Shown here piece by piece: positions 1 to 4,273 of a DNA stretch of 6,428 bases (position 1 is the first letter of the stretch; the number at the start of each line of letters is the position of its first letter). Under the pieces are notes generated by a model. The model was not told the DNA's origin. It did no database searches and saw only the letters and a program-made list of their open reading frames with translations. Source of the stretch: an uncultured Polaromonas sp. (GTDB lineage Bacteria > Pseudomonadota > Gammaproteobacteria > Burkholderiales > Burkholderiaceae); assembly GCA_946479075.1 (NCBI GenBank), contig CAMLDT010000198.1:1-6428 (forward strand). Direction: 5' to 3'. The position numbers were made by a program, and so were the translations under genes.

Positions 1-467
1 TGACCCTGCAGTTGCTCGGCCTTTTTGGCCGGCCACTGGAAGGGAATCGTCACCAGTTCGCGGCCGCCGACTTCACGCGCGGCCTCGACCACCAGCTTGT
101 AGGCGCCGGGGGGCAGGGCGCTCAGGGCCTTGCTGCCTTCGGTGACGTTGATCTGGTGCTTGCCGGCGGGCCGGGTCGGGCTGGTCACGCCGTCAATCGG
201 CAACTGCAGCTCGCGGCCGGTGCGGCGCCACCATTGGCGCATGTCCTTGAGCCACTTGGTGCCTTCGGCGTTTTTGTGGTTGACCTCGTACCACACGGCC
301 AGGGTGCCGGCGACGCTCTGGTCATCGCGCTCGACCCAGACCGCGACATAGGGGCGGTGGTACTCGGCCACATTGAGCCGCGGAATCTCGACGTTGACAC
401 CCAGGCCGGCGGCAAATGCCGGCGTGCCCAGCATGGTGCCCAGCGCGAGGGAATAACGGATGTGCAT
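1..467 (-). CDS. DUF2271 domain periplasmic protein (partial, C-terminus off the window)
   Basis: The frame is open from an ATG at 467 to the window edge, giving 155 codons with no stop. It begins with a short signal peptide: MHIR, a hydrophobic stretch, then TPAFAA, with likely cleavage near residue 19 or 20, so the product should be periplasmic. After that come family-like blocks: IPRLNVAEYHRPYVAVWVER (28-47), TLAVWYEV (55-62), KWLKDMRQWWRR (71-82), PGAYKLVVEAAREVGGREL (120-138) and IPFQWP (141-146). These match the DUF2271 family as I know it; its biochemical role is not established. The start is supported by AAGGAG at 475-480, seven bases upstream, which overlaps the stop of the preceding PepSY_TM gene; the gap between the genes is 12 nt. 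DUF2271 genes often sit beside PepSY proteins and ApbE flavin transferases, which suggests a periplasmic redox role (inference). No heme-type CxxCH motif is visible in this part. Confidence 0.88.
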   Translation of the reverse strand, partial: MHIRYSLALGTMLGTPAFAAGLGVNVEIPRLNVAEYHRPYVAVWVERDDQSVAGTLAVWYEVNHKNAEGTKWLKDMRQWWRRTGRELQLPIDGVTSPTRPAGKHQINVTEGSKALSALPPGAYKLVVEAAREVGGRELVTIPFQWPAKKAEQLQG

Positions 468-479
468 GTATCAACTCCT

Positions 480-1118
480 TCAATGAATAAACAGGATGGC
501 CAGCAGCACCGGCGCCAGCAGGCCCAGGCCGACCACCGGCCAGGTCAGCGCGCGTTTGGCCGCGTGCATCTTCAGGATGAACAGGCCCGTGAGCGAAAAC
601 ACCAGCGGGGCCGCGGCAAAGATGTCGATGAACCAGCTCCAGGCCACACCGGCATGGCGGCCTTTGTGCAGGTCGTTGAAATAGGAAATCCAGCCGCGGT
701 CGGTGATTTCGTACTCGGCCTCGCCGCCGTCCAGGCTCAGGCGCAGCCAGCCGTCGCCGCCCGGCCGCGGCAGCGACAGGTACACCTCGTCGGGCGACCA
801 TTCGGCGGGCCGGCCGGCGGTGTCCAGCGACCATTGCTTCAACACCCAGGCCTGCACCGCCGGTGGCAGCGGTGATGTCTTTTTGCCCGCAGCGCCGGCG
901 GCGGCCTGCTTCAGCCCGGCGAGCAGCGGCTCGGGCAGGACGGCACGTTGCGACACCACGCTGGGGCGCGCCTCGATCTGGCCGGCGTGGTTGAGCGTGA
1001 AGCCGGTGATGCTGAACAGCAGCATGCCGACCAGGCACAGCGCGGCGCTGATCCAGTGCCACTCGTGCAGGTTCTTGAGCCACCAGGCGCGCCTGGCTTT
1101 GTCGGGGGTTGCTTGCAT
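480..1118 (-). CDS. PepSY-associated TM helix protein, probable inner-membrane redox protein
   Basis: A 212-residue membrane protein. It starts with a basic segment and the motif KNLHEWHW (15-22), followed by TM1 (about 23-43, ending near TLNHA), a soluble loop of about 110 residues with a PepSY-like strand pattern (PDEVYLSLPRPGG, YEITDRGWISYFNDLHKGRH), TM2 (about 158-183) and TM3 (about 191-211). His18 and His21 precede TM1 and His44 follows it; His151 and His155 precede TM2 and His185 follows it. That symmetry suits bis-His heme ligation on both membrane faces, but heme is inferred and not shown. The pattern matches the PepSY_TM_like_2 type of family. The frame is open further upstream to 1346, but that part overlaps the DUF6587 gene; the ATG at 1118 lies 11 nt after the DUF6587 stop and starts exactly where family similarity begins. 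The Shine-Dalgarno is weak. Position between feoB/DUF6587 and DUF2271 suggests electron transfer across the inner membrane, perhaps ferric reduction for FeoB. Confidence 0.87.
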   Translation of the reverse strand: MQATPDKARRAWWLKNLHEWHWISAALCLVGMLLFSITGFTLNHAGQIEARPSVVSQRAVLPEPLLAGLKQAAAGAAGKKTSPLPPAVQAWVLKQWSLDTAGRPAEWSPDEVYLSLPRPGGDGWLRLSLDGGEAEYEITDRGWISYFNDLHKGRHAGVAWSWFIDIFAAAPLVFSLTGLFILKMHAAKRALTWPVVGLGLLAPVLLAILFIH

Positions 1119-1129
1119 GTGGACTCGGC

Positions 1130-1384
1130 TCAGCGGCGGCGGAACATCTGCACCTTGTGCTCGCGCACCGGCGCGGCCGGGTTGCTGCCGCAGTGGTCGC
1201 AGCCGGAACCGCAGGCGCCGGCATCGGCTGCCGCCTTCTGCAGGTGGCGCGACGCGGCCAACCGTGGCGACAGGCGCATGAGGGTGCGCGCCAGGCGGCG
1301 CTTCGGCCCGGCCGGCAGGAACATCCAGACCGAATAGAGGGTGCACAGGGCGACCACGGCGTAAACCACAAGGTCCTGCAGCAT
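1130..1384 (-). CDS. DUF6587-type small Cys-rich membrane protein next to feoB
   Basis: An 84-residue protein starting at an ATG only 2 nt after the feoB stop. One transmembrane helix spans about residues 4-24 (LVVYAVVALCTLYSVWMFL). It is followed by a basic cytoplasmic-type segment (PKRRLARTLMRL) and a glycine/cysteine cluster near the C-terminus: Cys58, Cys62 and Cys65 in a Cx3Cx2C arrangement, with His64 inside it. Cys14 lies in the helix. The plan (N-terminal anchor, short tail, Cys cluster) resembles small proteins annotated as DUF6587 and, by analogy, the FeoB-associated Cys-rich membrane proteins of other phyla. A role as metal-binding or Fe-S accessory to FeoB is inference from position and cysteines. 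No strong Shine-Dalgarno is seen, so translation is probably coupled to feoB. The frame extends upstream to 1525, but that part lies inside feoB and was excluded. Confidence 0.8.
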   Translation of the reverse strand: MLQDLVVYAVVALCTLYSVWMFLPAGPKRRLARTLMRLSPRLAASRHLQKAAADAGACGSGCDHCGSNPAAPVREHKVQMFRRR

Positions 1385-1386
1385 GA

Positions 1387-3351
1387 TCAGGCCGTCAGCG
1401 CCAGCACGGCGCGGTAGGTGACAAACGAGGCGGCATAGGCCAGCGCAAACAGGTAGGCGGCCATCAGCAGCGGGTAGCGCCAGGAGTTGGTCTCGCGTTT
1501 GACCACGGCCAGCGTCGAGATGCACTGCGGCGCAAACACATACCAGGCCAGCAGCGAGTAGGCGGTGGCCGTGGACCAGCTCTGGGCGATCAGCGGGGCC
1601 AGCGCCACCGCGGCGTCGTCACCGGCGGCAGACAGCGAATACACCGTGCCGAGGGCGCCGACCGCGACCTCACGGGCGGCCATGCCGGGCACCAGCGCAA
1701 TCGAGATCTGCCAGTTGAAACCGATGGGCGCAAACACCACTTCCAGCGCCTTGCCGATCATGCCGGCAAAGCTGTACTGGATGGCCGCGCCGGTGGCGCC
1801 GTCGGGCGGGCCGGGGAAGGTGGACAGGAACCACAGCACCACCATCAGCGAAAAAATGATGGTGCCCACACGCCGCATGAAAATTTCCACCCGCTGCCAC
1901 AGGCCCAGCAACAGGTTGCGCAAATTCGGCACACGGTAGGGCGGCAGCTCCAGCATCAGCGGCTGGTAGCTGCTCTTGGCCCAGGTGCGCTTGAAGACCC
2001 AGGCCACGGCCATGGCCGAGACGATGCCCATCACGTACAGCGCAAACAGCGTCAGGCCCTGCAGGTTGAAAACGCCGACCTGGCGCTCCGGAATGAACGC
2101 GCCGATCAGCAGCGCGTACAGCGGCAGCCGGGCCGAGCAGGTCATCAGCGGCGCGATCATGATGGTGGCCAGGCGGTCGCGCCAGTGCGGGATGGTGCGG
2201 GTGGCCATGATGCCGGGAATGGCGCAGGCAAAACTCGACAGCAGCGGGATGAAAGCACGGCCCGACAGGCCGACCTTGCCCATGACGTTGTCCAGCAGGA
2301 AAGCGGCGCGCGGCAGGTAGCCCGAGTCTTCCAGCATCAGGATGAAAAAGAACAGGATCACGATCTGCGGCAGGAACACCAGCACGCCGCCGACACCGGC
2401 GACGATGCCGTCCACCAGCAGGCTTTGCAGCAAGCCGGGCGCCATGTGTTCCTGGATCAGCGTGCCGGCCCCCGCCACACCATCCTTGATCAGGTCCATC
2501 GGCAAATTGGCCCAGGCAAACACCGCCTGGAAGATCAAAAACAGCACCGTGGCCAGCAGCAGCAGGCCGGCCACCGGGTGCATCACCAGGGCATCGACGC
2601 GGTGGTTGAAACGTTTGACCTGGCCTGCGTTGGGCACGGCGGCCGCCAGGATGGCGCGTACCTGGGCTTGCAGCTCAGCCGTTTCCTGCGCGCTCGATGC
2701 TATGGGATTGATAGCTGGAGACGCAGGCGGGACGGGGGCTGGAGGCACAAAATGCTCAAAAGGCTTGTCATTGCCGGCGTAGAAGGCTTGCTGGGCCGCC
2801 TGCAGCAGGGCGTCACGCCCGCTGTCGTTTTGCTTGCCGCGCCAGGCGGCAAACCAGGGGTTGTGCACCGCCACGGTTTCAATCACCGGCATGCCGAGTT
2901 CGGCCGACAAGCGTGCGATATCGATCTGCAGGCCGCGCGCACGCGCCACGTCCATCATGTTGAGCGCCAGCACCATGGGCCGGCCCAACGCACGCAACTG
3001 CAGCACCAGGCGCAGGTTCATGCGCAGGTTGGTGGCGTCAACCACCGCGATGATGCCGTCCGGGCGATCCTCGCCCTCGCGCAGGCCCATCACCACGTCG
3101 TGCGTGACGGCCTCATCGGTGGTGGCCGGGTTCAGGCTGTAGGCGCCCGGCAGGTCCATCACCGCGAGCTCGCGGCCATCGGGCAGGCGGGTCCGGCCCT
3201 CCTTGCGCTCGACGGTGACGCCGGCGTAATTGGCGACCTTCTGGCGCGCGCCCGTCAGCAGGTTGAACAGCGCGGTCTTGCCGCAGTTCGGGTTGCCGAC
3301 CAGGGCGATGCGCGGCAGCGCGGCAGGGGACAGGGGCGTAGCGGCTGTCAT
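1387..3351 (-). CDS. feoB: FeoB, Fe(II) transporter with N-terminal G domain
   Basis: A 654-residue inner-membrane ferrous iron transporter. The N-terminal GTPase has G1 GNPNCGKT (19-26), the G2 threonine (Thr46, in AGVTVE), G3 DLPG (66-69) and G4 NMMD (131-134). G5 is poorly matched: VAVHNPW follows IET around 158-166. A helical GDI-like linker (about 175-245) carries a Pro-rich insert at about 196-220. The membrane domain starts near 256 and has two Gate regions with conserved cysteines: SFACAIPGIMATRT (Cys376) and PLMTCSARLPLY (Cys405). EDSGYLPRAAFLLD (341-354), PGMAAREVAVGALGTVYS (555-572) and FAPQCISTLAV (Cys610) are also family signatures. The length is below the 773 of E. coli FeoB, as in many shorter FeoB proteins, and there is no fused FeoC domain. 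The start is fixed by GGGAGG six bases upstream and an ATGA overlap with a small ORF. FeoA lies upstream and DUF6587 follows 2 nt after the stop. Confidence 0.98.
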   Translation of the reverse strand: MTAATPLSPAALPRIALVGNPNCGKTALFNLLTGARQKVANYAGVTVERKEGRTRLPDGRELAVMDLPGAYSLNPATTDEAVTHDVVMGLREGEDRPDGIIAVVDATNLRMNLRLVLQLRALGRPMVLALNMMDVARARGLQIDIARLSAELGMPVIETVAVHNPWFAAWRGKQNDSGRDALLQAAQQAFYAGNDKPFEHFVPPAPVPPASPAINPIASSAQETAELQAQVRAILAAAVPNAGQVKRFNHRVDALVMHPVAGLLLLATVLFLIFQAVFAWANLPMDLIKDGVAGAGTLIQEHMAPGLLQSLLVDGIVAGVGGVLVFLPQIVILFFFILMLEDSGYLPRAAFLLDNVMGKVGLSGRAFIPLLSSFACAIPGIMATRTIPHWRDRLATIMIAPLMTCSARLPLYALLIGAFIPERQVGVFNLQGLTLFALYVMGIVSAMAVAWVFKRTWAKSSYQPLMLELPPYRVPNLRNLLLGLWQRVEIFMRRVGTIIFSLMVVLWFLSTFPGPPDGATGAAIQYSFAGMIGKALEVVFAPIGFNWQISIALVPGMAAREVAVGALGTVYSLSAAGDDAAVALAPLIAQSWSTATAYSLLAWYVFAPQCISTLAVVKRETNSWRYPLLMAAYLFALAYAASFVTYRAVLALTA

Positions 3352-3464
3352 GCGTCGCCTCCCACCAGGTCATGGATCAAGTGGCGAGCAGGGGTCGGCT
3401 CCCTGCTGACATTCGCCTGCTGCCGATCCCCGGCTTGGCCGGGGCCCCTCGTCAGGTGGCTCAT
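3348..3464 (-). CDS. Candidate 38-residue small ORF linking feoA and feoB
   Basis: On the minus strand an ATG at 3464 overlaps the feoA stop (ATGA at 3461-3464). The frame then stays open for 38 codons and its TGA overlaps the feoB ATG (ATGA at 3348-3351). The product begins MSHLTRGPGQ and ends HLIHDLVGGDA; it is Gly/Pro/Arg-rich in the first half, with a possible short amphipathic helix near residues 26-34. It has no membrane segment or cysteine, and I recognise no family; it is far too short to be FeoC. AAGG lies seven bases before the ATG. Two hairpins lie inside it. Two exact four-base overlaps argue for a translated coupling peptide that carries ribosomes from feoA to feoB across the 109-nt gap. 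Chance is still possible, because stops are rare in GC-rich DNA. Confidence 0.45.
   Translation of the reverse strand: MSHLTRGPGQAGDRQQANVSREPTPARHLIHDLVGGDA
3358..3363 (-). promoter_or_regulatory. Strong Shine-Dalgarno of feoB
   Basis: GGGAGG on the minus strand, six bases before the feoB ATG at 3351. It lies inside the last codons of the small ORF at 3348-3464. It is one of the best ribosome binding sites in the window, so feoB can initiate by itself as well as by re-initiation from the small ORF. Confidence 0.75.
3387..3407 (-). repeat. Inverted repeat (hairpin 1) between feoA and feoB
   Basis: The arms AGCAGGG (3387-3393) and CCCTGCT (3401-3407) are perfectly complementary over 7 bp around a 7-nt loop. 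No T-run follows in the transcribed direction, so it is not a standard terminator. It lies about 35 nt before the feoB start, inside the small ORF, where it could affect mRNA stability or feoB translation. Confidence 0.6.
3428..3444 (-). repeat. Inverted repeat (hairpin 2) between feoA and feoB
   Basis: CCCCGGC (3428-3434), a 3-nt loop, then GCCGGGG (3438-3444): a perfect all-GC 7-bp stem, starting 17 nt after the feoA stop. No T-run follows on the minus strand. It could protect the 3' end of feoA mRNA, be a processing site that sets the feoA:feoB ratio, or simply be a local palindrome. Confidence 0.6.
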
Positions 3465-3754
3465 GTCAGCGCCTTCACCTGCACGCAGCTGGCCTCATGG
3501 CGGCGCAGCGCAAACACCGTGTCGCCGACCTGCACTGCAATCGGTTCGCGCCCGCCCGGGCCGCGCCGCAACACCCGGATGTTTTCGCCGGGCATGAAGC
3601 CCAGTTCTGCCAGCCGCTGCAACAGGCCCGAGGCCTCGTCCTCGCCCTGCGCTGCCGTCAGGCTGACGATGGTGGTGTCCCGGTTGGGCGCCAGGTCGGC
3701 CAGCAACACGGCGGTCTGCAAGGTGGAAGGAGAGGGCATTGCGGCAGGGTTCAT
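3461..3754 (-). CDS. feoA: FeoA, SH3-like partner of FeoB
   Basis: A 97-residue small cytosolic protein of the FeoA family, whose SH3-like fold is thought to support FeoB activity. Signatures are the phrase LLQRLAELGFMPGENIRVLRRGPGG (about 44-68), followed by PIAVQVGDTVFALRRHEASCVQV (about 71-93). The first 20 or so residues are an N-terminal extension beyond the usual length of about 75-85. Two starts are possible: ATG at 3754 or ATG at 3739 (residue 6). Neither has a clear Shine-Dalgarno; the first follows a T-run (TTTTTTC), and an in-frame stop lies shortly upstream, so the protein cannot be much longer. I chose the longer form with little to separate the two. A Fur-box match lies 68 nt upstream, so feoA should be the first gene of an iron-repressed operon with feoB and the genes after it. 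Its stop overlaps the start of a 38-codon ORF. Confidence 0.95.
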   Translation of the reverse strand: MNPAAMPSPSTLQTAVLLADLAPNRDTTIVSLTAAQGEDEASGLLQRLAELGFMPGENIRVLRRGPGGREPIAVQVGDTVFALRRHEASCVQVKALT

Positions 3755-3763
3755 GAAAAAAGC

Positions 3764-3786
3764 GGCATCACGCCATCAGGCCATCA
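3764..3786 (-). repeat. Three 7-bp direct repeats in the feoA leader
   Basis: On the minus strand TGATGGC, TGATGGC and TGATGCC occur in tandem with an 8-bp period (3780-3786, 3772-3778, 3764-3770), just before the feoA start. They could be a regulatory site or a chance run. Each contains an ATG, but none opens a useful frame. Confidence 0.4.
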
Positions 3787-3790
3787 GTTG

Positions 3791-3812
3791 GCGCCGGCCC
3801 GCGGGCTGGCGT
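3791..3812 (-). repeat. GC-rich imperfect palindrome in the feoA leader
   Basis: A 22-bp near-palindrome centred on CCCGCGGG. Nine of eleven base pairs match, with mismatches at 3796/3807 and 3791/3812. It lies between the Fur-box match and the feoA start, probably inside the 5' untranslated region. A hairpin there could act on mRNA stability. No T-run follows, so it is not an obvious attenuator. Confidence 0.4.
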
Positions 3813-3821
3813 CATTCTTTA

Positions 3822-3836
3822 TGAGAATCATTACTA
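3822..3836 (-). promoter_or_regulatory. Fur box with probable feoA promoter
   Basis: TGAGAATCATTACTA on the plus strand matches the 7-1-7 Fur consensus TGATAAT-N-ATTATCA at 11 of 14 positions; sites shifted by 6 bp on each side still match 9 of 14, as expected for overlapping Fur dimers. This is the most AT-rich spot in a GC-rich window and lies 68 nt upstream of feoA. A weak sigma-70-like pair on the minus strand (ATGCAA, 18 bp, AAGAAT) brackets it, so Fur-Fe(II) would block RNA polymerase. The promoter boxes are tentative; the Fur site is well supported by sequence and context. Confidence 0.8.
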
Positions 3837-3877
3837 TTTGCATTGTAGTGGAAGCGCGGTGGTCGCCGCGGTGAATT

Positions 3878-3893
3878 TGCGGTAAAGACCGCA
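3878..3893 (-). terminator. Weak stem-loop after DUF3325, possible terminator
   Basis: TGCGGT (3878-3883), a 4-nt loop, then ACCGCA (3888-3893): a perfect 6-bp stem, 14 nt after the DUF3325 stop and before the feoA promoter. Only AATTC follows, with no T-run, so it is at best a weak intrinsic terminator. If it is inactive, the siderophore unit may read through into feoA. Confidence 0.3.
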
Positions 3894-3907
3894 CGCCAGC
3901 CGGGTGT

Positions 3908-4273
3908 TCAGCCCGGCAGCAAGGCCTGAAGCGCCAGCACCGCCGCCATGGCCGCTAGGGCACCACTCATCACGGCCAGACGCGCAGCGCGACGGGGCGC
4001 ATAACTGAGCACGCCGACGACACCCAGCGCACCGGCCGTCAGCATGCCCAACCACAACACCCAGCCCTGTGCCGGTCCGTAGAGGGCCAGGCAGGCAGCC
4101 AACGACAGCATCAGGCCGACTGCGCCGGCCGTCTGCAGCCAGGGCCCGCGCCGGCCCGGCGAGCTGCCGCGGCCATAACTGTCTTCGTGGTGGCGATCCA
4201 TCGCCAGCCCCAGGGCCGCAAACCCCGAAAACGCGGTGCACCAGGCGCTGACCGCCAGCGGCCACGCGCTCAC
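3908..4273 (-). CDS. DUF3325 family small membrane protein
   Basis: A 121-residue hydrophobic protein with four predicted helices, at about 4-25, 47-65, 69-91 and 97-118. After the first helix is the motif LAMDRHHED (23-31), a charged, His-containing segment typical of DUF3325, which usually reads like MxRHxxQ. The function of the family is unknown; its members recur in siderophore-uptake operons beside PepSY and DUF3649 genes, as here. The start is a GTG at 4273 that overlaps the PepSY stop (GTGA at 4270-4273), with GGGAG eight bases upstream. The frame is open further upstream, to 4354, but that part lies inside the PepSY gene. It is the last gene of the siderophore unit. Its role is inferred as accessory to the PepSY reductase, perhaps as a membrane subunit. 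Confidence 0.85.
   Translation of the reverse strand: MSAWPLAVSAWCTAFSGFAALGLAMDRHHEDSYGRGSSPGRRGPWLQTAGAVGLMLSLAACLALYGPAQGWVLWLGMLTAGALGVVGVLSYAPRRAARLAVMSGALAAMAAVLALQALLPG

Noticed and set aside
12..875. Plus-strand open frame of 287 codons at the left end
   Set aside because: It is opposite the DUF2271 and PepSY_TM genes, crosses their junction, and has low-complexity composition without a recognisable family.
1083..1096. Perfect 14-bp palindrome CCAGGCGCGCCTGG
   Set aside because: It lies within PepSY_TM codons (Ala-Arg-Arg-Ala-Trp region) and is explained by GC-rich codon use; nothing around it suggests a regulatory site.
1119..1346. Longer N-terminus for the PepSY_TM protein
   Set aside because: This part lies in another frame of the DUF6587 gene and is Arg/Pro/Ala-rich; homology-like sequence begins only after the ATG at 1118.
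2185..3597. Long plus-strand open frame (470 codons) antisense to feoA and feoB
   Set aside because: It lies opposite clear feoB and feoA codons; the translation is Gln/His/Arg-rich with no domain pattern, as expected of a shadow frame in GC-rich DNA.
3811..3860. Possible FNR/Anr site before feoA
   Set aside because: Feo operons are often FNR-activated, so I looked for TTGAT-N4-ATCAA, but no acceptable match is present in the promoter region.
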